Shown: positions 1-8,102 of the stretch, piece after piece
How the letters are laid out: each line of letters begins with the position of its first letter
Position numbering within the stretch: position 1 is the first letter of the stretch
NCBI GenBank assembly: GCA_900541025.1
Contig: UQIL01000004.1
Span: forward strand, 1 to 64,000
Reading direction: 5' to 3'
Length of the DNA: 64,000 nucleotides
From: an uncultured Collinsella sp.
GTDB taxonomy: Bacteria > Actinomycetota > Coriobacteriia > Coriobacteriales > Coriobacteriaceae
Notes under the pieces: model-generated
Told to the model about the DNA's origin: nothing
The model's input: the letters and a program-made list of their open reading frames with translations, nothing else
Databases searched by the model: none
Position numbers and translations under genes: made by a program

Positions 1-118
1 CTTGCGTTTGGCGGTCAGCCGTCGGCGCGCTTACACCAACATTTCCGACGCGATCTCATTTAGCGCCCTCGGTGTCTCCACATCCTCTAAAAAAGTTCTT
101 AAAACAGCCTTAAAGATT

Positions 119-146
119 TTGGGCATATGCGCAGGCAGCGTACAAT
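119..146 (+). promoter_or_regulatory. Probable promoter of the Pel-like operon
   Basis: A -35-like TTGGGC (119-124) and a good -10 TACAAT (141-146) are separated by 16 bp. They would start a transcript about 40 nt before the first gene. Bases 1-118 show no gene I can support; the window begins inside whatever lies upstream. Confidence 0.45.
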
Positions 147-194
147 ACGCATGTTTGACTATGGCAAAAGTAGAGTTTCGGGGAGGGGTGCGCC

Positions 195-2354
195 ATGGAG
201 GTGCTGGTTGTTGGCAACACCGCATATGTTGACGATGACTTTTGCTCCAAGGCGTTCCCCGGGGACCACGTTAAGGTCGTAGCCGCGCAGGACGCGCGCC
301 GCGACGAGTCGTCGCCCCATGCCTCGTGGAAAGAGCTCCTCCAGCACCTGGACCAGGCCTACGAGTTTGACCGCGTGGTCTACCTTTCTACCTACCTCAC
401 CCCGCATACCGAGACCTTTGGTGACATCGAGCTGCTGCGCTCTGTGTTTCGCGCCTGTACGGGCCGCAATGTGCAGTTGCTGTTTATTGCGGGCCCCGCG
501 GGTGCAGAGGGCGCCAGCCATGACGACGATGCCACGACCGCCAGCGGCGCCCAGACGGGCAAGGGCATTATCGCCCGCGCGGCCAACGACCTGTGCCGTC
601 ACTATGCAGCCCGCGACGGCATCCAAGCCAAAGTCCTGCGCGTGCCGTATTTGTATACCGCATCGCCGGCATTAACCGACCCATTTTTGGTGCCGCTGTT
701 CGAGGCGTGCTCGGGCGGTTCGGTCGCGCTTCAGGGTGCGGCAGATGCGCCGTTTCCCCTGCTGTGTGCCGAGGAACTCGCGGTGTTGGTGCATCGTATC
801 TTTGACAGCTGGGATGCCAGCTTTGAGACGCTCGACGTAGCAGACGCTTTTGGCCATACGACGGGCGAGCTGGGCGAGGCGCTTCAGGGGCTCTTTCCAG
901 AACTCACGGTTGCCTATGGCGAGTCGGCTGGCTACGCCCTGCCCGCGGACGATACCGTTCGCGTGCGCTACGGCTGGTTCCAGCGCTACGATCTGCTGCG
1001 CGACCTTTCGACCATCCAAGCTCGTTGGGCCAACGCGCGCACCAAAAAGACCAATCCGCTGCGCGCGGCCATCGACCGCATTCAAATGCGCACGCTGCCT
1101 ATTAAATGCCTGGAGACGGGCGTTGCCTGGGTCTTATTCGAGGTGCTGGAGCACCTCTTCTCCCAATCGGCCCAGCTCAACGTGCTCGATTATCGCTTGC
1201 TCTACGTGGTGCTGATCGGCACGCTGTATGGCCTGGACTTTGGCTTGGTCGCGGCGCTGCTGGCTTCGATTGGCCTAGCGGCGAGCTACTTTACCCAGTA
1301 CGGCTACACTTTCCAGGGCCTGTTTTACGAGCCGTCCAACTGGCTTCCGGTTATCGCCTACTTTGTGGTGGGCGCCGTGTGCGGCTATGTTCAGCTGCGC
1401 AACAGCGAGGCCATTAAGGTAGAGCGTGACGAGAACGAGCTCGTGCGTAATCGCAATATGTTTCTCACACAGCTCTACCACGATGCCATCGAGGGCAAGC
1501 GCGCTTACAAACGCCAGATTGTGGGGCGTCACGATAGCTTTGGCAAGATCTTCGCCGTGACGCAAGAGCTCGACGTACTCAACCCGCGCGACATCTACCG
1601 CAAGTGCTGCGAGCTGCTGGGTGAGATTTTGGATAACGACACGGTAACGATCTATCACGTTTCGGGTGAGTCGTTTACTCGTTTGGTCGCCGCGAGTCCG
1701 GCAATTTCTGGCGATGCGCTGCGTTCGTTAGCGCTCGACGATCTAAAGGCCATGATGGGCGGCGAGGACCGCTCGGGCTTGTGGGTGAACCGTAAGCTGG
1801 TGCCGGGGCTTCCCATGTTTGCCTACGTGATGGAGCGCGACGGGGCGCCCGCGGTCTTTATCTTTGTGCGCAGCGCGGCCGAGGGCCAGATGACGCTCTA
1901 TTACCAAAACCTCTTCCGTATTCTGTGCGGCTTGGTAGAAAGCGCGCTGGGTCGCGCTTTTGATTACGAGGCCGTGGCACAGGGCAAGCGGTGCATTGCG
2001 GGCACGCGCGTGCTCAATCAAGATGCCTTTGCCCAAGAGCTGCTGGCAGCTCAGACGCTTGCGGACAACAAGATGGGCAGCTATTTGCTCCTGCGCGTGG
2101 TGCCGGGGTCGGATCCTGTTGGCGAGCTGGTCGGGGCAATTGGGTCGACGATTCGCGAGAGCGATGCCGCGGGTCTGGTCAATGGCGACATGCTCTACCT
2201 GCTCATGCGCCAGGCGAACGATGGCGATCTGCCCGTGATTCAGACGCGCCTGGCCGCCAAGCATATCACCGTCGAGCACGTCGATGGTGAGGCTGCAGTG
2301 GCGCTGCTGCAACAGATTGCGTCCGCCCGCGAAGACGAGGGGGAGAGCGCTTGA
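195..2354 (+). CDS. pelD: PelD-like c-di-GMP receptor with N-terminal SDR-like domain
   Basis: This 719-residue membrane protein probably senses c-di-GMP and gates a Pel-type polysaccharide synthase. Residues 1 to about 250 resemble an extended SDR (nucleotide-sugar epimerase) fold, but I see no clear glycine-rich loop or Tyr-x3-Lys pair, so it may be non-catalytic. Residues about 303-398 hold several membrane segments, followed by a GAF-like region (about 440-580) and a degenerate GGDEF domain. In that domain the RxxD inhibitory site survives as RESD (654-657), while GGDEF is reduced to NGDML (663-667). In PelD of Pseudomonas aeruginosa the same arrangement binds c-di-GMP. The ATG has GGGGAGGGG upstream. 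The stop overlaps the TTG start of the next gene. The Pel assignment rests mainly on order and domains. Confidence 0.8.
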   Translation: MEVLVVGNTAYVDDDFCSKAFPGDHVKVVAAQDARRDESSPHASWKELLQHLDQAYEFDRVVYLSTYLTPHTETFGDIELLRSVFRACTGRNVQLLFIAGPAGAEGASHDDDATTASGAQTGKGIIARAANDLCRHYAARDGIQAKVLRVPYLYTASPALTDPFLVPLFEACSGGSVALQGAADAPFPLLCAEELAVLVHRIFDSWDASFETLDVADAFGHTTGELGEALQGLFPELTVAYGESAGYALPADDTVRVRYGWFQRYDLLRDLSTIQARWANARTKKTNPLRAAIDRIQMRTLPIKCLETGVAWVLFEVLEHLFSQSAQLNVLDYRLLYVVLIGTLYGLDFGLVAALLASIGLAASYFTQYGYTFQGLFYEPSNWLPVIAYFVVGAVCGYVQLRNSEAIKVERDENELVRNRNMFLTQLYHDAIEGKRAYKRQIVGRHDSFGKIFAVTQELDVLNPRDIYRKCCELLGEILDNDTVTIYHVSGESFTRLVAASPAISGDALRSLALDDLKAMMGGEDRSGLWVNRKLVPGLPMFAYVMERDGAPAVFIFVRSAAEGQMTLYYQNLFRILCGLVESALGRAFDYEAVAQGKRCIAGTRVLNQDAFAQELLAAQTLADNKMGSYLLLRVVPGSDPVGELVGAIGSTIRESDAAGLVNGDMLYLLMRQANDGDLPVIQTRLAAKHITVEHVDGEAAVALLQQIASAREDEGESA

Positions 2355-3253
2355 TTTCGCTCGTTATCGCTGCGGTGTTGCTACTGATCCACACGCTGGT
2401 GTGTCTGGTACTATCGACGCTCGTAAAACTAGGCATGCTGCCGGTGCGTGGACACATGTTGCCTGCGATGGTTCTGGTTCCGCTGTGGGGCCCGTTGCTC
2501 TTGGTGCTCTGCGCGCGTGGCGAGGCGTTTGGCGACGCGCTTGAGGACGGCACACTGGAATCGCTTCGCTTAAACGACGAAATTCGCCGCGGCATGCAGG
2601 TGCAGGTACGCGAGGGCGATGCCGGCGTGGTGCCGCTCGAGGAAGCGCTGATCGTCAATGACCCTAGCGATCGCCGCCGTCTGATGCTCTCTATGCTCAC
2701 CGAGGACCCAGATGCCTATCTGGCGCAGCTGCAAGCAGCCAAGCTCAACGATGACGTTGAGGTGGCGCATTATGCCGCGACGGCCGTGGCACAGATTTCC
2801 AAGGAATCCGACCTTAAGCTGCAGCAGCTGGAGCGCGCGTTTAAGACCGATCCCAGTACGGAAAACCTGGACGCGTACTGTGACTATCTGGGCGAGTACC
2901 TTGCATCCGGACTGGCCGAGGGTCGCGTGGCGAAGATTCAACGTCAGCAGTACGCGCGGCTGCTCGCGCGCCGTTGCGAACGCGAGGATGGGGCTGCACT
3001 GCGTATCCGTTATGCAACGGCGCTGGCCGATGCCGGCGAGCTGGACGAGGCCGAGGCCGTGATTACGCAGCTTGTGGCCGAGGTGCCGGACGATCAGGAG
3101 GCTTGGATGCTCTGCCTGCGCTTGGCTGTGATGCGCCGCGATGGCGAGGCTGTGCAGCAGGTGATTGACGCGATCGACAACCAACATGTGTATTTGAGTG
3201 CCGAGAACCGTGAGCAACTGGCGTTTTGGTGCGACGGAGGGGAGGCCCGATGA
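2351..3253 (+). CDS. pelE: PelE-like membrane protein with helical repeats
   Basis: A 300-residue protein with two N-terminal membrane helices (about 2-22 and 34-54) and a long soluble helical tail resembling TPR repeats, for example an ALADAGELDEAEA segment near residue 220. PelE proteins have this layout and bridge PelD and the synthase at the inner face of the membrane. The TTG start overlaps the pelD stop (TTGA) and is preceded by GGGGGAGAG. Its own stop overlaps the next ATG (ATGA). Sequence similarity within PelE is generally low, so the call depends on architecture and position between PelD and the deacetylase. Confidence 0.7.
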   Translation: MISLVIAAVLLLIHTLVCLVLSTLVKLGMLPVRGHMLPAMVLVPLWGPLLLVLCARGEAFGDALEDGTLESLRLNDEIRRGMQVQVREGDAGVVPLEEALIVNDPSDRRRLMLSMLTEDPDAYLAQLQAAKLNDDVEVAHYAATAVAQISKESDLKLQQLERAFKTDPSTENLDAYCDYLGEYLASGLAEGRVAKIQRQQYARLLARRCEREDGAALRIRYATALADAGELDEAEAVITQLVAEVPDDQEAWMLCLRLAVMRRDGEAVQQVIDAIDNQHVYLSAENREQLAFWCDGGEAR

Positions 3254-5127
3254 GTCTGGTACATCGTGTGCGCGACCATGCGGGTCGCTTTCGCTGGATG
3301 GGGCTGCTCGTGGTATGGGCGGTCTTTATCGCTATGGCCGCCGTGCTGTTAATTGAGCGCGCTGGCGTGCAGTACAGTGCGGGCCAGCATAAGCTGGGCA
3401 TGCTTGCCGCCAACGATGCAGTGCCGGCCTCCTCGGCGATCTTTGGCCAAAAGCCCACGTGCTTGGTTATTTCCGACTCGGACCAGGACGGCGTTGACGA
3501 CGTCAGGGACCAGTTCGATCAGATTTTGCTCGACATGAAGATCGCGCACCGCGATGTGGATATTGCCACCGATGGCGCGGATGCGATCCCTTCGCTCACG
3601 TCGTTTGACCGCGTGATTGTGCTCATGCCCTCACTCGACGGGCTCGGTACGCATCTGGGCGACCTGATGAGCTGGGTGAATGCCGGCGGCTCGCTCATGC
3701 TGGGCATGACGCCGGAGAACTCCGGCTATCTGCAAGCCGTTGCGCCCAAGTTTGGCATCGATACCGTGGGATATGAGTACACGACTGCCGAGAGCATCGT
3801 CCCGAGCAAGGACTTTATGATCGGCGGTGGGCAACGCTACGAGTTTTCGGACCCCTTTAAATCGTCCCTGCTGGTTTCGCTGCGCGAGACGGCGCACGTG
3901 TGGGCCAAAACCGGCGACACGGGTGCGCCCCTTGTTTGGTCGAGCGATTGCGGCAGCGGTCATACCGTGGTGTGTAACATTGGCATTTACAGCAAGGTCA
4001 TGCGTGGCTTTTACGCTGCGGCGATCAGTCTGTTGGGTGATGCCACGGCCTATCCGGTCATCAATAGCGCCGTGTTCTACTTGGACGACTTTCCGAGCCC
4101 CGTGCCTTCGGGCGACGGCACCTACATCAAGCGCGACTACGGCCTTTCCATTGCTGATTTTTACACCAAGGTGTGGTGGCCCGATCTGCAAAAGCTCGCG
4201 CAGAAGTACGACATTCGTTACACGGGCGTGATGATCGAGAACTACGAGGACGTTGTCAACCAGGTCGAGCCGGCGCGTCAGGCGGATACCACGCAGTTCC
4301 GCTACTTTGGCGGCATGTTGTTGCAGATGGGCGGCGAGGTGGGCTTTCACGGTTACAACCATCAGCCGCTGGCGCTCTCGGATACCGATTACGGCACGCT
4401 GTACGACTACAGGACCTGGAAGAACAAGGAGACGCTCGTCGCGGCGCTCAACGAGCTCATCGCGTTCCAAGACGAGGTGCTGCCCAACGCGCACGGATCG
4501 GTCTACGTGCCGCCGTCGAATATCCTTTCGGCCCGCGCGCGCCAGCTTATCGGCACCGATGTTCCGCGCATTAAGACCATCGCCAGTACGTATTTTGATG
4601 ACGGCACCGATCTGCCCTATGTACAGGAGTTTGGCGTGGCGAGTGATGGCATTGTGGAGCAACCGCGCATTGTCTCGGGTGGCATGGTCGACGATTCCTA
4701 CATGCGCCTGGCCGCCGTGTCCGAGCTCAACATGCACTTCGTGAGCACGCACTTTATGCACCCGGACGACCTGCTGGATCCCGATCGCGGTGCGAAGGAG
4801 GGCTGGGAAGTCTACAAGGGCGGCCTGACCGACTACCTGGATTGGCTGACCACGTCCGCACCCGACCTGCGTAAACAGACCGGCTCGGAATGCTCGGGTG
4901 CCATCCAGCGCTTTTCGTCCGTGACGGTGAGCGTGGATACCAGCGCGGATGCCTGGACGCTTAGCCTGGGCAATTTCCACGACGAGGCGTGGCTTATGTT
5001 CCGCGCCAACAATGGCGAGCCGGGTGCAGTCACGGGTGGCGAGATTACGCATCTGACGGGCGACCTGTACCTGCTCAAGGCAAACGACAAGACCGTGACC
5101 ATTGAGCGCAAGGAGGGTGGCGACTGA
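3250..5127 (+). CDS. pelA: PelA-type polysaccharide deacetylase (DUF2194-like)
   Basis: This 625-residue protein is anchored by one N-terminal helix (about 17-36) with the rest probably outside the cell. It carries deacetylase hallmarks of the NodB/CE4 type: an Asp pair in YLDDFPSP (279-280), a metal-binding HGYNH (His367, His371) and a YVPPSN segment. No separate glycoside-hydrolase domain is apparent, unlike PelA of P. aeruginosa. This matches the deacetylase-only PelA of Gram-positive Pel loci. It would partly deacetylate GalNAc- or GlcNAc-rich polymer, making it cationic. An upstream in-frame start at 3226 exists, but ATG 3250 has GGAGGGGAGG 5 nt before it and forms an ATGA overlap with pelE. 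Confidence 0.75.
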   Translation: MSLVHRVRDHAGRFRWMGLLVVWAVFIAMAAVLLIERAGVQYSAGQHKLGMLAANDAVPASSAIFGQKPTCLVISDSDQDGVDDVRDQFDQILLDMKIAHRDVDIATDGADAIPSLTSFDRVIVLMPSLDGLGTHLGDLMSWVNAGGSLMLGMTPENSGYLQAVAPKFGIDTVGYEYTTAESIVPSKDFMIGGGQRYEFSDPFKSSLLVSLRETAHVWAKTGDTGAPLVWSSDCGSGHTVVCNIGIYSKVMRGFYAAAISLLGDATAYPVINSAVFYLDDFPSPVPSGDGTYIKRDYGLSIADFYTKVWWPDLQKLAQKYDIRYTGVMIENYEDVVNQVEPARQADTTQFRYFGGMLLQMGGEVGFHGYNHQPLALSDTDYGTLYDYRTWKNKETLVAALNELIAFQDEVLPNAHGSVYVPPSNILSARARQLIGTDVPRIKTIASTYFDDGTDLPYVQEFGVASDGIVEQPRIVSGGMVDDSYMRLAAVSELNMHFVSTHFMHPDDLLDPDRGAKEGWEVYKGGLTDYLDWLTTSAPDLRKQTGSECSGAIQRFSSVTVSVDTSADAWTLSLGNFHDEAWLMFRANNGEPGAVTGGEITHLTGDLYLLKANDKTVTIERKEGGD

Positions 5128-6554
5128 TGAGAATCTGCTTGGTGCTCGAGGGCTGCTACCCCTATGTGCACGGCGGCGTATCCACCTGGATGCATGGCTA
5201 TATCCAGGCTATGCCTGAACATGAGTTTGTGCTGTGGGTGATCGGCGCGCATGCTGCCGATCGCGGCAAGTTTGTCTACGAGCTGCCCGACAACGTGGTC
5301 GAGGTGCACGAGGTGTTTTTGGATGACGCCCTGCGCCTTTCGGGCGAGCAGCACGAAGCCAGCTTTAATGACCGCGAGCGTGAGGCGCTGCGCCGCCTGG
5401 TGTCGCTCTCTAATCCGGATTGGGACGTGCTGTTCGATATCTTCCACCGCCGCCGCGTGCATCCGCTCTCGTTTTTGCAGAGCCGCACGTTTATGGACAT
5501 CTTTTGCGACGTATGTCTGGCCGAGTACCCCTACACGCCCTTTGCCGACGCGTTCCACACCATGCGCTCTATGCTGCTGCCCGTGCTTTTCCTGCTGGGC
5601 AGCGAGGTGCCGGTGGCTGATGTATACCACGCGATTTCGACCGGCTACGGCGGCCTGCTGGCAAGTCTTGGCTCCAGCATGAATGACGCGCCGGCGCTGT
5701 TGACCGAGCACGGCATCTACACCCGCGAGCGCGAGGAGGAGATTATTCGTGCCGACTGGGTGGTGCCGTCGTTTAAGGACCGCTGGATTCGCTTTTTCTA
5801 TCTGCTGTCCGAGGAGATCTACCGTCGCGCCTTCCGCGTGACGAGTCTGTTCCATAACGCTCGCAAGACGCAAATCGACATGGGCTGCGATGCGGACAAA
5901 TGTCTGGTCATCCCCAACGGCATTCAGTTCGCTCGCTTTAAGGACATTCCCTTAAAGCCCGATGACGGCTGGGTGGACATTGGCGCGGTGGTGCGTTTGG
6001 CGCCCATCAAGGACGTCAAGACCATGATTTACGCTTTCTTTGAGCTGCATGAGCGCCTGCCGCACGTGCGCCTGCACATCATGGGCGGCGTGGACGACGA
6101 GGAATATGCGGCTGAGTGCCATGCGCTTGTCGACACCTTGGGCGTGCGCGACCTGATCTTTACCGGCCGCGTGGACGTGGTTGAGTACATGGAAAAGCTC
6201 GACTTTACGATCCTGACGAGCATCTCCGAGGGCCAGCCGCTGAGCGTGCTGGAGTCGCTCGCCGCGCGTCGCCCCTGTGTGACGACCGAGGTCGGTTGCT
6301 GTCGCGAGCTGCTGGAGGGCGCACCGGGCGACGACTTTGGCATTGCCGGGTTTGTATGTCCGCCCATGTATCGCAAGGGCTTGGCCGATGCCATGGATCG
6401 CATGTGCGCGAGTCGTGCCCGTCGTCTGGAGATGGGGGAGCGCGGCCAGCGCCGCGTGGCCACGTATTACCTGCACGAGCAGATGCTCGCCAACTACCGT
6501 GCGCTCTACGACGAGACGGCGCGCGCGTTCGGTTTACCCAAGAAGGAGGTGTAG
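5127..6554 (+). CDS. pelF: PelF-like glycosyltransferase (GT4, DUF3492)
   Basis: A 475-residue cytosolic GT-B glycosyltransferase. The N-terminus EGCYPYVHGGVSTWMHGYI is typical of PelF/DUF3492. The C-terminal half has VIPNGIQFARF and the nucleotide-sugar-binding SEGQPLSVLESLAARRP motif of GT4 enzymes. PelF polymerises the Pel backbone from UDP-sugars. Start and stop with the previous gene overlap by one base (TGATG), with AAGGAGGG upstream. The most confidently assigned member of the cluster. Confidence 0.9.
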   Translation: MRICLVLEGCYPYVHGGVSTWMHGYIQAMPEHEFVLWVIGAHAADRGKFVYELPDNVVEVHEVFLDDALRLSGEQHEASFNDREREALRRLVSLSNPDWDVLFDIFHRRRVHPLSFLQSRTFMDIFCDVCLAEYPYTPFADAFHTMRSMLLPVLFLLGSEVPVADVYHAISTGYGGLLASLGSSMNDAPALLTEHGIYTREREEEIIRADWVVPSFKDRWIRFFYLLSEEIYRRAFRVTSLFHNARKTQIDMGCDADKCLVIPNGIQFARFKDIPLKPDDGWVDIGAVVRLAPIKDVKTMIYAFFELHERLPHVRLHIMGGVDDEEYAAECHALVDTLGVRDLIFTGRVDVVEYMEKLDFTILTSISEGQPLSVLESLAARRPCVTTEVGCCRELLEGAPGDDFGIAGFVCPPMYRKGLADAMDRMCASRARRLEMGERGQRRVATYYLHEQMLANYRALYDETARAFGLPKKEV

Positions 6555-6557
6555 CCC

Positions 6558-8102
6558 ATGGCTGGAATCGGTTTTGAGCTCAAGCGCCTCTTTAAGCGTA
6601 AAGGCCTGTTTGCCACGATGCGCGCCTATGGCTATGCCGGCATCGTGTGCACGGGACCTATGCTCCTGGGCGTGTTGCTGCAGGTGGGCATTCTGGTGCT
6701 GTGCGGCATGTGGGGTGTGGACCGTGCCAGCCAGGACCTGCTGGTTTGCATGGTGACCTATACGCTGCTGGCGTCGCTTGTGCTGTCGAGTTTTTTCTCC
6801 ATGCCGGTCACACGCTTTTTGGCCGATATGCTCTTCGCCGAGCGCGAGGATGAGATCCTGCCCTCGTTTTGGGGCTCCAATGTCATCATGCTCGTCGCGG
6901 GCACCGTGCTCTACGGCGTCTTTTTGCTGTTCTCGGGCGCCACGCTGCTGCAGGGGCTGCTGTGCCTGTGGCTGTTCAACATCATGATCGTTAACTGGAA
7001 CGGCATGAGCTACCTCACGGCTATTAAGGACTACCGCGGCATTCTGTATAGTTTTGCCTGCGCGATTGCCGTGGCTTGCGTATGCGCGCTTGTTGCGCTG
7101 ACGTTGGGCCTGCCGCCGGTGGAGAGTTTGCTGGCTTCGATCGCCGTGGGCTACGGCGTCATGCTCGTCTGGGACGTGGTGCTGCTCTACCGGTATTTTC
7201 CGCAGAGCGACTGCGACCCCTGGCTCTTTTTGCGCTGGCTGGACCAGTATATGCCGTTGGCGTTGACGGGTTTGTTTACTAACCTGGGCCTCTTTGCGCA
7301 CTTGGTGATCATTTGGGCTGGGCCCATCGGCGTGCAGGTTAAAGGCCTGTTTTACGGTGCGCCCTACCACGATGTGCCGGCGCTCATCGCGTTTTTGACC
7401 ATCCTGGTCACGACCGTCAACTTTGTGGTGTCGGTCGAGGTCAACTTTTATCCGTGCTACCGCAACTACTACAGCCTGTTTAACGACGGCGGCGTGGTGG
7501 GCGACATTATGGTTGCCGAGGAGGAAATGCTCGCCACGCTCAACCGGGAACTGCGGTTTTGTGCGCTCAAGCAGCTGTTTGTGACGGCGGCGGTTATCTC
7601 GCTCGAGACCACGGTGCTGTCGGCCTTGCCTCTTGGCTTTAATAACCTGATGCACGGGTATTTCCGTACATTGTGCGTGGGCTACGGCCTGTATGCCGTG
7701 GGCAACACGATCCTGTTGATCTTGCTGTACTTTACCGACTACAGGGGCGCCGTGACTGCCTCTGGTCTGTTTGCGGGTGTGGCGGGGCTGGCGACGGGTA
7801 TCTCGCTGGCATTTCCCGTGCAGTTTTACGGCTTTGGCTTTTTGCTGGGCGCAGCGGTGTTTTTTATCGTGGCGCTGCTGCGACTCGATACCTATACTGC
7901 CAACTTGCCGTATCGTATCCTGAGCCAGCAGCCTATCGTGGCGACAGGCAAAGAAGGCTGGTTTACCGAGCTGGGCCGCATGCTCGAGCATGTTGAGGGG
8001 CGCTATGAGGAACGGCGCATAGAGCGGGAGCCACATGGCGCGTTTGAGCGCACGGTGGCTCGCGTGTATCGAATCCTTTGGGGAGGTTCTGATGATCGAT
8101 AA
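6558..8102 (+). CDS. pelG: PelG-like polysaccharide exporter
   Basis: A 514-residue polytopic protein with about 12 hydrophobic segments, of the MOP/Wzx-like superfamily. Its N-terminus (MAGIGFELKRLFKRKG) resembles PelG, the membrane channel paired with PelF, PelD and PelE. GAAGGAGG precedes the ATG and only 3 nt separate it from pelF, so translation is probably coupled. The final 11 nt overlap the next gene. No PelB or PelC homologue follows, as expected for a cell without an outer membrane. Confidence 0.88.
   Translation: MAGIGFELKRLFKRKGLFATMRAYGYAGIVCTGPMLLGVLLQVGILVLCGMWGVDRASQDLLVCMVTYTLLASLVLSSFFSMPVTRFLADMLFAEREDEILPSFWGSNVIMLVAGTVLYGVFLLFSGATLLQGLLCLWLFNIMIVNWNGMSYLTAIKDYRGILYSFACAIAVACVCALVALTLGLPPVESLLASIAVGYGVMLVWDVVLLYRYFPQSDCDPWLFLRWLDQYMPLALTGLFTNLGLFAHLVIIWAGPIGVQVKGLFYGAPYHDVPALIAFLTILVTTVNFVVSVEVNFYPCYRNYYSLFNDGGVVGDIMVAEEEMLATLNRELRFCALKQLFVTAAVISLETTVLSALPLGFNNLMHGYFRTLCVGYGLYAVGNTILLILLYFTDYRGAVTASGLFAGVAGLATGISLAFPVQFYGFGFLLGAAVFFIVALLRLDTYTANLPYRILSQQPIVATGKEGWFTELGRMLEHVEGRYEERRIEREPHGAFERTVARVYRILWGGSDDR

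Noticed and set aside
31..126. A small minus-strand frame of 31 codons starting MPKIFKAVL
   Set aside because: No ribosome-binding site, too short to judge, and it lies in the region of the Pel promoter. It cannot be supported as a gene.
6534..8036. A 500-codon open frame on the minus strand opposite pelG
   Set aside because: His/Gln-rich, lacks any family motif, and is the mirror of GC-biased codons in a clear membrane transporter gene. Similar long minus frames opposite leuS, infB and ileS were rejected for the same reason.
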